Assembly: GCF_034439435.1 (NCBI RefSeq)
Contig: NZ_JAPCKJ010000001.1
Span: 868,001 to 932,000 of the forward strand
Direction of reading: 5' to 3'
DNA from: Sarcina sp034439435
GTDB lineage: Bacteria; Bacillota; Clostridia; Clostridiales; Clostridiaceae
DNA length: 64,000 bases
The first letter of the stretch is position 1; the number at the start of each line of letters is the position of its first letter. Positions 37,111 through 46,529 of the stretch are shown one piece after another. A program made the position numbers and the translations under genes. The notes under the pieces are model-generated. The model was given only the letters and a program-made list of their open reading frames with translations. It was not told the origin of the DNA and searched no databases.

Positions 37111-37986
37111 ATGTTTAAAGGTTCTTGTGTAGCTTTAATAACTCCATTCACTGAAGACGGGGTTAATTATGAAGAGCTAAGAAATTTATTAGAATGGCAC
37201 ATAAAAAATCATACTGATGCAATATTAGTTTGTGGAACAACAGGTGAAGGTTCTACTATGACTTTAGAAGAGAAAAAAGAAGTTATAAAATTCTCTGTTG
37301 AAGTTGTAAACAAAAGAGTTCCTGTAATAGCTGGAACTGGTACAAATAATACTAAAGCTTCAATAGAACTAAGTCAATACGCTGAAAAAGTTGGCGCTGA
37401 TATGGTATTAATAATAACACCATACTATAATAAAACTTCTCAAAAAGGATTATTTGCTCATTTCCAAGCAGTAAATGATGCAATAAATATACCTATTATG
37501 CTTTATAATGTTCCAGGAAGAACAGGAATGAATATAACTCCATTAATGCTTGATAAGCTTGCTGACTTAGATAATGTTGTTGCTATAAAAGAAGCTAGTG
37601 GTGATCTTTCACAAGTAGCTAAAATGGCTGAATTATGTGGTGATAGAATTTCTATCTATTCAGGTAATGATGACCAAATAGTTCCAATCCTTTCACTAGG
37701 TGGAGCTGGTGTAGTTTCAGTTTTAGCTAATGTTCTTCCGGAAGAAACTCACAATATATGTGAAAAATATTTCTTAGGAGAAGTAATTGAGTCTCGTAAT
37801 CTTCAACTTAAATATCTTTCATTAGTAAACTCTTTATTCATAGAAACTAACCCAATCCCAGTTAAAACAGCTATGAATTTAATGGGCTTTAACTGTGGAC
37901 CTTTAAGATTACCTTTATGCGAAATGGAAGATTCTAACCTAAAAATATTAGAAGAAAATTTAGAAGTTAATGGTTTAATAAAATAA
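37111..37986 (+). CDS. dapA: 4-hydroxy-tetrahydrodipicolinate synthase
   Basis: Condenses pyruvate with aspartate semialdehyde, the first committed DAP/lysine step; its product line also feeds dipicolinate for spores. This 291-residue TIM barrel has the GTTGEGST substrate loop, catalytic Tyr in YNVPGRTGMN and the Schiff-base Lys in AIKEASGD. TTTGGAGG precedes the ATG. Cotranscribed with asd. Confidence 0.97.
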   Translation: MFKGSCVALITPFTEDGVNYEELRNLLEWHIKNHTDAILVCGTTGEGSTMTLEEKKEVIKFSVEVVNKRVPVIAGTGTNNTKASIELSQYAEKVGADMVLIITPYYNKTSQKGLFAHFQAVNDAINIPIMLYNVPGRTGMNITPLMLDKLADLDNVVAIKEASGDLSQVAKMAELCGDRISIYSGNDDQIVPILSLGGAGVVSVLANVLPEETHNICEKYFLGEVIESRNLQLKYLSLVNSLFIETNPIPVKTAMNLMGFNCGPLRLPLCEMEDSNLKILEENLEVNGLIK

Positions 37987-37996
37987 TCTATTATAT

Positions 37997-38040
37997 AATA
38001 AGCATAATCACCTACAAAGTTACAGGTGATTATGCTTATT
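37997..38040 (+). terminator. Stem-loop between dapA and dapB
   Basis: A 17-bp stem (AATAAGCATAATCACCT and its complement) without a strong T-run. It may partly terminate or stabilise the upstream mRNA, giving less dapB than dapA transcript. Confidence 0.55.
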
Positions 38041-38067
38041 TAAAAATGAATATCGGAGGTACCAATT

Positions 38068-38832
38068 ATGGTTAAAGTTATATTAAATGGTTGTTCTGGA
38101 AAAATGGGTAGCGTAATTTCAAACTTAGCTGAAACAAAATTCCCTAATGTTGAAATAGTTGCTGGTATAGATAATAATACTCAAGCTCAAAGACCATATC
38201 CAATTTTTGCAAAACCAGAGGATTGTAATGTTGAATATGATGTATTACTAGATTTTTCAAGAGCAGATGCTTTAAAAAGCTTAATAGCGTTTTCGAAGAA
38301 AACTAAGAAGCCACTTATACTATGTTCAACAGGATATACTCCTGAAGATTTAAATTTCATAGAAGAGTCTTCAAAAGAAATTCCTCTATTTAGATCTGCT
38401 AATATGAGCATAGGTGTTAATTTAATAAATAATTTATTAAAGAAAGTTGCCCCTGTTCTTTATGAAAACTTTGACATTGAACTTGTAGAAAGACACCACA
38501 ATCAAAAAGTTGATGCTCCAAGTGGAACTGCTCTTTTATTAGCTCATACTATTCAAGATTCTCTTAATGAAGAAACAAACCTGATCTACGGAAGAGAAGG
38601 AATGGCTAAAAGAGAAAAAAATGAAATATGTGTCAATACAGTAAGAGGTGGCGGAATAATAGGTGATCATGAAGTTATCTTTGCTGGAGATGGTGAAGTT
38701 ATAGAAATAAATCACAAAGCTATTTCAAGAGATGTTTTCGCTATAGGTGCTTTAAAAGCATGTGAATACATGGCCGATAAAACTAAAGCTGGAAAATATT
38801 CAATGGACGATGTCCTTCAATTAAACTTCTAA
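38068..38832 (+). CDS. dapB: 4-hydroxy-tetrahydrodipicolinate reductase
   Basis: Reduces the DapA product with NAD(P)H to tetrahydrodipicolinate. This 254-residue protein has the N-terminal NGCSGKMGS nucleotide motif, the conserved ERHHNQKVDAPSGTA loop (catalytic His and Lys) and VRGGGIIGDHEV. A clear TCGGAGG precedes the ATG. Third gene of the asd-dapA-dapB set. Confidence 0.97.
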   Translation: MVKVILNGCSGKMGSVISNLAETKFPNVEIVAGIDNNTQAQRPYPIFAKPEDCNVEYDVLLDFSRADALKSLIAFSKKTKKPLILCSTGYTPEDLNFIEESSKEIPLFRSANMSIGVNLINNLLKKVAPVLYENFDIELVERHHNQKVDAPSGTALLLAHTIQDSLNEETNLIYGREGMAKREKNEICVNTVRGGGIIGDHEVIFAGDGEVIEINHKAISRDVFAIGALKACEYMADKTKAGKYSMDDVLQLNF

Positions 38833-38838
38833 TAAAAA

Positions 38839-38949
38839 GGTTGTATCAAAGCTTTAAATAATAAAACTTATAAATATATTCCGAGAATTACTAGATTTCT
38901 CTTCATACTATTTATAAGTTTTATTTTAAATTAACTTTGATACAACTTA
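38839..38949. repeat. Nested palindrome element, copy B
   Basis: About 110 nt between the convergent dapB and aminotransferase genes. Outer arms TTGTATCAAAG and CTTTGATACAA; inner arms AAAACTTATAAATA and TATTTATAAGTTTT. Homologous to copies at 18231 and 47859; relative to the latter it is inverted. Confidence 0.8.
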
Positions 38950-38961
38950 TTTTGTTTTTAA

Positions 38962-40104
38962 CTATTTTTTAAGAGTGTTTATAAAAGCCTCTAATTTATC
39001 TAAAGCTCTTTCAAGCTCATTTTTACTATAACAATATGATATTCTAATGTACCCTTCGCCACCTTTTCCAAAGGCGTCTCCTGGCACGCAAGCAACTCCA
39101 CCTTCTTTAAGAAGTCTTTGACAAAACTCCTCTGATGTTAATCCAAACTTGCTTACATTAGGATAAATATAAAAAGCTCCCTTAGGCTTTTCTACATCTA
39201 ATCCCATATCTACTAATCTTTTATAAGTGAAATTCATTCTTTCTTTAAAAGATTCCTTCATTTTTTCAACATTATTCATACAGCTTTTTATCCCTTCTAA
39301 GGCTCCCCATTGAGCTATAGAAGTTGCACATGAAACATTATATTGATGAACCTTTATAATTTGATTATATATTTCCTTAACACTAGCTACATACCCAATT
39401 CTAAGTCCTGTCATTGAAAACATCTTTGAAAATCCATTTACATATATTAATTTATCTTTTATGTCTTTACATTGAGCCACTGAATAATACTCTTCTTCAA
39501 AACATAGAGATGAGTAAATCTCATCAGTTAATACTAAAATATCATTTTCTTTTATAATCTTTATAAGTTCGTCTCTACTCTCTTTAGTAAGTAATGCCCC
39601 AGTTGGATTACATGGATAAGAAAGAATTAATAGTCTTCCTCCTTTTTTTATACCTTCCTTTAAGCTCTCTATATTAACTGAAAAATCTTCATTTAATTCA
39701 TAATTCACAACCTCACAACCTATTATTTTACTTATACTTTCATAGGCTGGATATGCAATTGATGGAACTAGAACTTTCTCTCCTGGATTTAAGACTGCAG
39801 TCATAGCAGCATATAATCCTTCACTTCCACCAACAGTTATTATAATTTCATCCTTATTAAAATCAATATCAAAAGTATTTTTTAATAAATTCGATATTTC
39901 ATCTCTTAATTCAACTATACCTGCATTAGCAGTATAAGTGGTTTTTCCTTCCTCAATAGCCCTTATCATTGCTTCTTTAACCTTTTCTGGAACTTGAAAA
40001 TCTGGTTGACCTAAAGTTAATGATATAGCCTCTGGGAATTTTACTACCTCATTATAAAATTTTCTTATCCCTGATATTTCTACCCCAATAACATTTTTAT
40101 TCAT
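38962..40104 (-). CDS. Class I aminotransferase, possible N-acetyl-LL-DAP aminotransferase (PatA-like)
   Basis: This 380-residue PLP enzyme has LGQPDFQVPE at the N-terminus, SYPCNPTGALL, TDEIYSSL, and the Lys of NGFSKMFSMTGLRIGY that binds PLP. It belongs to the aspartate/aromatic aminotransferase group that includes Bacillus PatA. Neighbouring dapH shows the acetylated DAP route, which needs exactly such an aminotransferase, so this is a good candidate; general aspartate or aromatic transamination is the alternative. Its ATG overlaps the cobO stop by one base (TAATG), implying coupling. Confidence 0.88.
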   Translation of the reverse strand: MNKNVIGVEISGIRKFYNEVVKFPEAISLTLGQPDFQVPEKVKEAMIRAIEEGKTTYTANAGIVELRDEISNLLKNTFDIDFNKDEIIITVGGSEGLYAAMTAVLNPGEKVLVPSIAYPAYESISKIIGCEVVNYELNEDFSVNIESLKEGIKKGGRLLILSYPCNPTGALLTKESRDELIKIIKENDILVLTDEIYSSLCFEEEYYSVAQCKDIKDKLIYVNGFSKMFSMTGLRIGYVASVKEIYNQIIKVHQYNVSCATSIAQWGALEGIKSCMNNVEKMKESFKERMNFTYKRLVDMGLDVEKPKGAFYIYPNVSKFGLTSEEFCQRLLKEGGVACVPGDAFGKGGEGYIRISYCYSKNELERALDKLEAFINTLKK

Positions 40105-40640
40105 TAAAATTCTATCCCCTCTCTTGCTGGAACTCCCTTTTTATAATAATGTTTAATTTCTCTCATCTCTGTAATTAAATCAGCCTTATCCATAATTTTT
40201 TCTGGCACATTTCTACCTGTAAGTATTAATTCCATATCTTTAGGCTTTTTCTCTATTAAATCTACAATTTCATCTTCTCCTATGAAACCTGCGGAAATTG
40301 CAGCCATTATCTCATCTAAAATTAATATATCACATTCTCTATTTTCAATTAGTTTCTTAACAAAATCAAAGCCTACTCTAACCTCTGACTTCAATTGAGC
40401 TAATTGCTCTTCATCAAGTTCCCAAGTAAAACCCTTAACTTTTTCAAATCTTAATATCTCTAAATTTTCAAATTTCTTAGCAGCCTCTAACTCTCCAGTT
40501 TTCCATGATTTAAGAAATTGAACAACTTTTACCTTCATATCATCACCAGCAGCTCTAAAAGCTAATCCCATTGCCGCTGTTGTTTTTCCTTTTCCATTTC
40601 CAGTGTATACCTGAACATATCCTTCTTTAAGTCTCGCCAT
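40104..40640 (-). CDS. cobO: Cob(I)alamin adenosyltransferase (CobO/BtuR type)
   Basis: This 178-residue P-loop enzyme (GNGKGKTTAAMGLAFRAAG) transfers adenosyl from ATP to corrinoid cobalt. Other family marks are QFLKSWKTGE, ILDEIMAAI and LTGRNVPEKIMDKADLITEM. No other cobalamin genes are near; it is coupled to the aminotransferase downstream. An AAGGAG lies before the ATG. Confidence 0.94.
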   Translation of the reverse strand: MARLKEGYVQVYTGNGKGKTTAAMGLAFRAAGDDMKVKVVQFLKSWKTGELEAAKKFENLEILRFEKVKGFTWELDEEQLAQLKSEVRVGFDFVKKLIENRECDILILDEIMAAISAGFIGEDEIVDLIEKKPKDMELILTGRNVPEKIMDKADLITEMREIKHYYKKGVPAREGIEF

Positions 40641-40835
40641 ATTTTATCACTCCTTTAAATTATATTTTATAATATATTTCATTTATTTACACAATCTATT
40701 TATTAAATAATAGAATTTTTCTTTTTTTCTCTTTTATTGATAATCATTTTTGTTTATAATAATTTATATTATGTGTTATATTTTAATAAATATATAAGAC
40801 TAAAATGCATTATAAAAGAAAGGATGTAATTTGAT

Positions 40836-41546
40836 ATGAGTTATAACTTTACAGATCCATATGAAATTGCTAGATTCATAAAGGAAGTAAAAAAATCAAC
40901 TCCTGTTAAAGTTTATCTTAAAGGTAACTTAGAAGGTATAGACTTAGGCTCAATAGAATGTTATGGAAATAATGGTTTCTATGTATTATTTGGTGAAAGC
41001 GATGAGGTTGCTACTTTATTAACTGAAAACAAAGAAAGAATTGAAAGCTTTAGACTTGAAAATGATAGAAGAAACTCTGCTATTCCAATGTTAGATCTTT
41101 TAAACATAAACGCTAGAATAGAACCTGGCGCAATAATAAGAGATAAAGTGTCAATCGGAGATAACGCTGTTATAATGATGGGTGCTGTTATAAACATAGG
41201 TGCCGAAATCGGTGAAAGCACAATGGTAGATATGAATGCTGTTATTGGTGCTAGAGGAAAACTTGGAAAAAGAGTTCACTTAGGTGCTGGTGCTGTTGTG
41301 GCTGGTGTTTTAGAACCACCTAGCAAAACTCCATGTATAATAGAAGATGACGTTTTAGTAGGAGCTAATGCTGTTATCCTTGAAGGCGTTAAAATAGGAA
41401 AAGGGGCAGTTGTTGCAGCTGGTTCAGTTGTTGTTGAAGACGTACCTGCTGGTGTTGTTGTAGCTGGAACTCCTGCCAAAGTAATTAAGTCTGTTGATGA
41501 AAAGACTAAAGATAAGACCGAAATCTTAGATGATTTAAGAAAATAA
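40836..41546 (+). CDS. dapH: Tetrahydrodipicolinate N-acetyltransferase
   Basis: Acetylates tetrahydrodipicolinate with acetyl-CoA, marking the acetylase branch of DAP synthesis. The 236-residue protein has an N-terminal DapH_N domain (about 1-80) and a left-handed beta-helix of hexapeptide repeats (ARIEPGAIIRDKVSIGD onward, through VPAGVVVAGTPAKVI). Length is standard. It diverges from cobO. With asd, dapA, dapB and the aminotransferase it places most of the pathway in 5.5 kb. Confidence 0.96.
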   Translation: MSYNFTDPYEIARFIKEVKKSTPVKVYLKGNLEGIDLGSIECYGNNGFYVLFGESDEVATLLTENKERIESFRLENDRRNSAIPMLDLLNINARIEPGAIIRDKVSIGDNAVIMMGAVINIGAEIGESTMVDMNAVIGARGKLGKRVHLGAGAVVAGVLEPPSKTPCIIEDDVLVGANAVILEGVKIGKGAVVAAGSVVVEDVPAGVVVAGTPAKVIKSVDEKTKDKTEILDDLRK

Positions 41547-41551
41547 TAAAA

Positions 41552-41583
41552 AAATAGCCATGAGAATTTTTTCTCATGGCATT
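41552..41583. terminator. Bidirectional terminator
   Basis: GCCATGAGAA-TTTTT-TCTCATGGC followed by ATTTTTATT, A-run on the left, between convergent dapH and the SSB-like gene. Confidence 0.88.
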
Positions 41584-41587
41584 TTTA

Positions 41588-42244
41588 TTAAGATATTTCT
41601 TCACCAGAATCAGTTTGTTCTATTTCATCACTTACTTTTTCCATTTTAGAAATTGAAACTTCATATGCTATTTTCTTAATAACTTCTGTTTCAGATATTT
41701 TCTTTTGATATTCTCTACTTTGAAGTCTTCCCCAGATTCTTATGTTATCCCCTACGTCTAATGTTTTACAGAATCTTGAGTTTCTTCCCCATGCTATAGT
41801 TGGTATATAGTCTGACTTGTTATAAGATCTATTTACAGCTAATAATAAATCAGCAATTTCTCTTCCAAATGGAGTTGTTCTATAAATTGGTTCTTTACAG
41901 ATGAATCCATCTAAGAAAATTTCATTAGGATTCTTGCTTCTTTCATCGCAGTATTCTATATTTCTTGCGAAAACTGTTAAGATAAGCTTATTATTTCCAT
42001 CTATAAATTTGTTGTAACTTCTTAATTGTCCTTCAACAATTACATCTGTCCCTACTTTTAGATCCATTGTTGTTATTAATCTCTCTGATACAGTAATATT
42101 TAATAAGTCCTTTGAATCGCTTAACCTCATAACCTCTAAATTAAATGTATAGAACCCCTCTCCATACATTTCATGACTGAACTCTAGTTCTGATACTACA
42201 GTCCCTTCTAAATAAATTTTGTTGTTTAACATTAAATTATCCAT
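41588..42244 (-). CDS. Single-stranded DNA-binding-like protein with two OB folds
   Basis: This 218-residue protein seems to hold two OB-fold halves: about 5-100 (NKIYLEGTVVSELEFSHE, DVIVEGQLRSYNKF) and about 105-200 (NEIFLDGFICKEPIYRTTPFGREIADLLLAVNRS, IAWGRNSRFC, NIRIWGRLQSREY). The second half is the clearer SSB match. The C-terminus is acidic but lacks the DDDIPF tip of the housekeeping SSB, so this is an accessory SSB of clostridial type and not the replication protein. Role unproven. Confidence 0.8.
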   Translation of the reverse strand: MDNLMLNNKIYLEGTVVSELEFSHEMYGEGFYTFNLEVMRLSDSKDLLNITVSERLITTMDLKVGTDVIVEGQLRSYNKFIDGNNKLILTVFARNIEYCDERSKNPNEIFLDGFICKEPIYRTTPFGREIADLLLAVNRSYNKSDYIPTIAWGRNSRFCKTLDVGDNIRIWGRLQSREYQKKISETEVIKKIAYEVSISKMEKVSDEIEQTDSGEEIS

Positions 42245-42360
42245 TTTAACCTAAACCCCTCTCCCCATTAGTGTTTAATCATATAAGTTTAATATGTTTT
42301 TTTATATTTATCTGTATATCTAATAACTATTTCCATTATAATACATTTTGTTCAACGATT

Positions 42361-43137
42361 TCAACTATTATTTTGTTTCTGTTTAATTAACAATTGTTTT
42401 CCATTGTCATCTATTTCGTAACTATTTTCATATATTATTTCGCTTACCTTTACAAACTCATATCCATCCGCCTTTAATTTAGGTATAATTTCCTTTAAGT
42501 TGTCTACAGTATATTTACCATCATTATGATATAAAAGTATGGAACCACTTTTCACATTATTCATTACCCTTTTAAATTCTTTTTCCTTACTTTCTCCTTT
42601 CCAATCTACACTGTCAACATCCCATTGTATGCTTTTATACCCCAAATCCTCAATAAACTGTAAATTTTCCCCTCTATACGAACCACTAGGAAATCTAAAC
42701 AAATTAGTTTTTATTCCTATTTCATTTTTTATAATATCTTCAGTCTTTTTGACCTCTTCAATAATTCTCTCTTTTCCTATATTCTTGAAATCTGGATGGG
42801 AATAACTATGATTACCTATTTCATGACCTCTTTTATTTATCTCTATTAACTTTTCTTTATTCCCCTCAGGATATATTATCCACTTTCCCATTACAAAAAA
42901 TGTAGCTTTTATATTATTTTCATCTAGTAAATCTAAAATTTCATATATATGTTCTTTTTCTGCCCAATTTACATCAAAAGTAAGTGCTATTTTTTTATCA
43001 TCTCTTTCTACAGAATAAATAGGTATCTTTCCTTTAGCAAAAACACTAATAGTTAAGGTAAATATGGTAATAATAACAATTAAAGTAATCTTAATACCAA
43101 AACTTTTATCAATAAAAAACTTATTAGTACATCTCAA
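42361..43137 (-). CDS. Polysaccharide deacetylase (NodB domain), membrane-anchored or exported
   Basis: After a short basic N-terminus and a hydrophobic helix (about 15-33) comes a NodB domain with all motifs: TFDVNW (motif 1 Asp), HSYSHP (metal His pair), RFPSGSYR, WDVDSVDW and LLYHND. It likely deacetylates peptidoglycan or another wall glycan outside the cell; PdaB-type sporulation enzymes are the nearest analogues. I favour the TTG at 43137, 8 nt after AAGGAG, since the in-frame GTG at 43146 overlaps that site. Confidence 0.9.
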   Translation of the reverse strand: MRCTNKFFIDKSFGIKITLIVIITIFTLTISVFAKGKIPIYSVERDDKKIALTFDVNWAEKEHIYEILDLLDENNIKATFFVMGKWIIYPEGNKEKLIEINKRGHEIGNHSYSHPDFKNIGKERIIEEVKKTEDIIKNEIGIKTNLFRFPSGSYRGENLQFIEDLGYKSIQWDVDSVDWKGESKEKEFKRVMNNVKSGSILLYHNDGKYTVDNLKEIIPKLKADGYEFVKVSEIIYENSYEIDDNGKQLLIKQKQNNS

Positions 43138-43244
43138 GGTACTCACTCCTTAATCTTTAATATTAATCAAATAACTTTATTATCTTAAAACATATATGGT
43201 ATAATAGGATTATTATTTCAAAACAGTTATGGAGGAAAACATAA

Positions 43245-43775
43245 ATGTATGATAACACATTAGAACTAGCCGAGAATAAATTACTTCTTTTATATATAAT
43301 AAAATCAATAAAATACCCTATATCTAATACTCAGTTAACAGATATAGTCTTAGAAAATAGCTTTATAAATTACTTCATGTTACAGCAATATGTATCTGAA
43401 TTAATTTCTTCTGAGTTTTTAAAATATGAAACTCAAGATAATAATAAAGAAATTTTAGTACTTACTTCCAAAGGAGATAAGGTCTTGTTCTTCTTTAAGG
43501 ATAGAATATCTCCAAATAAGCTAAAACTTATAGATGGCTATGTGCGTAAGCATGTTGAAAAAATAAAAAAAGAATTAAGTATATCTGCTGATTATACAGT
43601 TGGTGAAGATAGTTCCTTCATAGTAAATCTTAAAGCAATAGAAAATAATACTATAATAATTGATTTAAATGTAAGTGTTCCTTCCAAAACTGAAGCTAAA
43701 GCTATTTGTAGCAAATGGCAAAGCAATTCTTCTGATATATACAATAAGATAATTCATGCTCTTATAGAAGATTAA
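43245..43775 (+). CDS. DUF4364 family protein, winged-helix-like
   Basis: This 176-residue cytosolic protein begins MYDNTLELAENKLLLLYIIK, followed by a helix-turn-helix-like arrangement (ISNTQLTDIVLE, YFMLQQYVSELISSEFLKYE, LTSKGDKVL) typical of PadR/winged-helix folds and of DUF4364. Probably a DNA-binding regulator; the target is unknown. It lies 65 bp before the AI-2E-type exporter and may be cotranscribed. GGAGG precedes the ATG. Confidence 0.85.
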   Translation: MYDNTLELAENKLLLLYIIKSIKYPISNTQLTDIVLENSFINYFMLQQYVSELISSEFLKYETQDNNKEILVLTSKGDKVLFFFKDRISPNKLKLIDGYVRKHVEKIKKELSISADYTVGEDSSFIVNLKAIENNTIIIDLNVSVPSKTEAKAICSKWQSNSSDIYNKIIHALIED

Positions 43776-43840
43776 TAATCCTGCTATTATTATTAGCAAA
43801 AATCAATATAAAATTTATATACTTTAGGGGGAAATTACAA

Positions 43841-44947
43841 TTGTTTAAAAAACATAATTTTCACTTTAATTGGCTCCCACTAATATTAATATCAACAGTT
43901 TTAATAATGTTAATTTTTAATATTAGAGGCATATTTAGTGAAGGGATTCAACCTTTTTTATCAGTTATAACACCATTTTTTTGGGCTTTTGGAGTAGCCT
44001 ACTTAATAAATCCTCTTATGATGTTAATAGAGAGAAAATTTAAACTTAAGAGGGCTTTTTCATTAATAATAAGTTATATTTTAGTTATAATTTGTGTTTA
44101 CATATTGATCGTTATTATTGTTCCTACAATAATCAATAGCGTATCAGAATTATTTAGTAATATTTCGGAATATGCTTCTTCTGCTGAAGAGTGGATTAAT
44201 AACAGCTTAGCAAGTATGAATATTCCATTAGATTTAACTCATCTGAATACTTCTGCTGCAGAATTTATTTCTAAAACATCAGCATTATTATCTACTATAT
44301 TTGGAGGAGTATTAACTCAAACTTTAAAGATAACTTCATCCGTTGTAAAATTTGTTTTCGGATTCATAATATCCATTTACATGTTGATGGATAAAGAAAC
44401 TTTAATTTCAGGTTGTAAAAAAATTATAATTGCTGTTATGCCTTCTGAAAAATCATCAAGACTTTTTATTAGTTTTATGGGTCAGGCTCATACTGTATTC
44501 AGTAGATTTATAATAGGTAAAATTATAGATTCTCTTATAATTGGAGTTCTTTGTTATATAGGATTATTCTTAATGGGAAGCCAATATGCAGTACTTATTG
44601 CATTCATAGTTGGATTAACAAATATGATTCCATATTTTGGACCGTTCATAGGAATGATTCCAGCATTTTTATTAACACTTATTGTTCAACCATCTCTAGC
44701 AATATGGGTTCTTCTATTCATATTCATCCTTCAACAATTTGATGGTTGGTATTTAGGACCAAAAATACTTGGAGATCAAGTTGGAGTTTCTCCACTGTTT
44801 ATAATATTTGCAGTTACAGTTGGTGGCGGACTATTTGGTGTTTTAGGAATGTTCTTAAGCGTTCCTATAATAGCATTAATCAAAATATACACTGAGAAAT
44901 TTATTGAATATAGATTAGAAATCAAAAAACAGGACCTTAGTTCTTAA
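43841..44947 (+). CDS. AI-2E family transporter (PerM/YtvI-like)
   Basis: This 368-residue integral membrane protein has about 8 helices, a soluble loop (about 95-145) rich in Ser/Glu, and the conserved IGKIIDSLIIGVLCYIGL and VGLTNMIPYFGPFIG segments of the family. Members export small molecules or exchange Na+/H+; the name reflects one E. coli protein, and the substrate here is unknown. Translation starts at TTG, after GGGGGA at good spacing. Confidence 0.92.
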   Translation: MFKKHNFHFNWLPLILISTVLIMLIFNIRGIFSEGIQPFLSVITPFFWAFGVAYLINPLMMLIERKFKLKRAFSLIISYILVIICVYILIVIIVPTIINSVSELFSNISEYASSAEEWINNSLASMNIPLDLTHLNTSAAEFISKTSALLSTIFGGVLTQTLKITSSVVKFVFGFIISIYMLMDKETLISGCKKIIIAVMPSEKSSRLFISFMGQAHTVFSRFIIGKIIDSLIIGVLCYIGLFLMGSQYAVLIAFIVGLTNMIPYFGPFIGMIPAFLLTLIVQPSLAIWVLLFIFILQQFDGWYLGPKILGDQVGVSPLFIIFAVTVGGGLFGVLGMFLSVPIIALIKIYTEKFIEYRLEIKKQDLSS

Positions 44948-44963
44948 AGGAACCTTGTATTAA

Positions 44964-44992
44964 AAGGGATATACATTTTGTATATCCCTTTA
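44964..44992 (+). terminator. Terminator
   Basis: AAAGGGATATACA-TTTTG-TATATCCCTTT followed by ATTATTT, after the AI-2E-type gene. Confidence 0.85.
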
Positions 44993-45117
44993 TTATTTAA
45001 CTAATTGTTAATAATTTTTTAAATATGATGTTAAATTACCAATATTATGTTATTATTAAATACATTAAGTTTTGACAATTATTAAAACGTTTAAATAATC
45101 ATTGAAAGGAAGTACTT

Positions 45118-46518
45118 ATGGATAAAAAAAAGCGCTTTAATTTTAGTAATAAACAGAAAATAACTCTTTTTTCTTTATTAGCTATTCTAGCTTTAATAAT
45201 TTCTGTAGGAGGCTTTTTTGTTTTTAGATTTTATAATCACTCTTATGAGGCCAAAAACGATCCTGCAAAAGTTAATGTTGTAGATGAAGATATTAAATTT
45301 ACAGAGGTTCCTGGTATCACCAATATTCTTTTACTTAGTAGCGATGCTAGACCTGGTGAAGATGTCTCTAGGTCTGATTCAATAATGATATTAACAATAG
45401 ACAATATTCATAAAAAATTAAAAGTAACTTCTCTAATGAGAGATATGCTAGTAGAAATAGATGGTCATGGTGAAGAAAAATTAAATCATGCCTTTGCTTA
45501 TGGTGGTCCAACTAAAACTATTGAAACTATTCAGAATAACTTTGGTATAAAGTTAGATAACTATGTTATAGTAGATTTTAGTGGCTTTGTTAAAGTAATA
45601 GATGCTATAGGTGGAATTGAAGTTACTATAAAAGATTATGAGTTAGATGAACTTAATAAATATATTATAGATGGCGGTGGGTCAGAAAAAGATTTACTTC
45701 CCACCCCTGGCACATATAACCTTAATGGATATCAAGCATTATCTTACGCTAGAATACGTAAGGTTGGTGATGGAGAATATGAAAGAACTGAAAGACAAAG
45801 AGCTGTTATCCAGCTTGCTTTAGAAAAAGTTAAGGATATGTCTCCTGTTAAACTTGTTGCTTTACTTAATGAGTTATTCCCATATGTAAAAACTAATATT
45901 TCCTTGGGAGATGCTATGAATTATGGTTTCACAGCTTTAAATGTAGGAAAGCAATGTAACTTTGAAATAGAACAATTTAGAATTCCTCTAGATAGTATTT
46001 CTAAAGGCGGAATAATTGATAATAAGGGTTGGGTATTTGTTATAGATACGGTTGAAACATCTAAGGCTCTTCAAGAATTTATCTTTAATGATAATAAAGA
46101 TTATGAGCCTGATACTAGTAATTTTAATTCAATTATAGACAAATGTTTTAATAGCTATGATATAAAAGATGATACTTCTCACCCTGATTATGAGTATATA
46201 CCTAATAGCAATACAAATGGTAACTTTGAAAATAACAAAAAATCTAGTTCAAATAACAACAATAATTCAAATTCCAGTAATAATTCCAGTAATAAAGTAG
46301 AAAAACCTACTAATAAACCAAATACAGATAATGGTTCTAATAAACCTACTACTCCTGAGAAGCCTAATATACCAGTAGAGCCGGAAACTCCTCAGGAAAA
46401 ACCTGCTACTCCACCTACTACTGGAAGTGGAAATGAAAATAATAATAATTCTTCAGATAATTTATCAAATGGGGAAAACCAATCTTCTGATAATGTAAAT
46501 ACAGAAAATAATACTTAA
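45118..46518 (+). CDS. LytR-CpsA-Psr (LCP) family protein with a low-complexity tail
   Basis: LCP proteins attach teichoic acids or polysaccharides to peptidoglycan. A short basic cytoplasmic part, one membrane helix (about 18-40), then the extracellular LCP domain (about 65-320) with LLLSSDARPGEDVSRSDS, SLMRDMLVEI, KLNHAFAYGG and YARIRKVGDGEYERTERQ, including the Asp/Arg residues that bind the lipid pyrophosphate. The last 105 residues are almost only Asn, Ser, Pro, Thr, Lys and Glu, probably a wall-spanning spacer. ATG follows GAAAGGAAG. Confidence 0.94.
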   Translation: MDKKKRFNFSNKQKITLFSLLAILALIISVGGFFVFRFYNHSYEAKNDPAKVNVVDEDIKFTEVPGITNILLLSSDARPGEDVSRSDSIMILTIDNIHKKLKVTSLMRDMLVEIDGHGEEKLNHAFAYGGPTKTIETIQNNFGIKLDNYVIVDFSGFVKVIDAIGGIEVTIKDYELDELNKYIIDGGGSEKDLLPTPGTYNLNGYQALSYARIRKVGDGEYERTERQRAVIQLALEKVKDMSPVKLVALLNELFPYVKTNISLGDAMNYGFTALNVGKQCNFEIEQFRIPLDSISKGGIIDNKGWVFVIDTVETSKALQEFIFNDNKDYEPDTSNFNSIIDKCFNSYDIKDDTSHPDYEYIPNSNTNGNFENNKKSSSNNNNNSNSSNNSSNKVEKPTNKPNTDNGSNKPTTPEKPNIPVEPETPQEKPATPPTTGSGNENNNNSSDNLSNGENQSSDNVNTENNT

Positions 46519-46529
46519 TCTAATTAATA

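Noticed and set aside
40735..40760. Fur-box-like GATAATCATTTTTG upstream of dapH
   Set aside because: Only one half matches and the region is very AT-rich, so chance is the better explanation.
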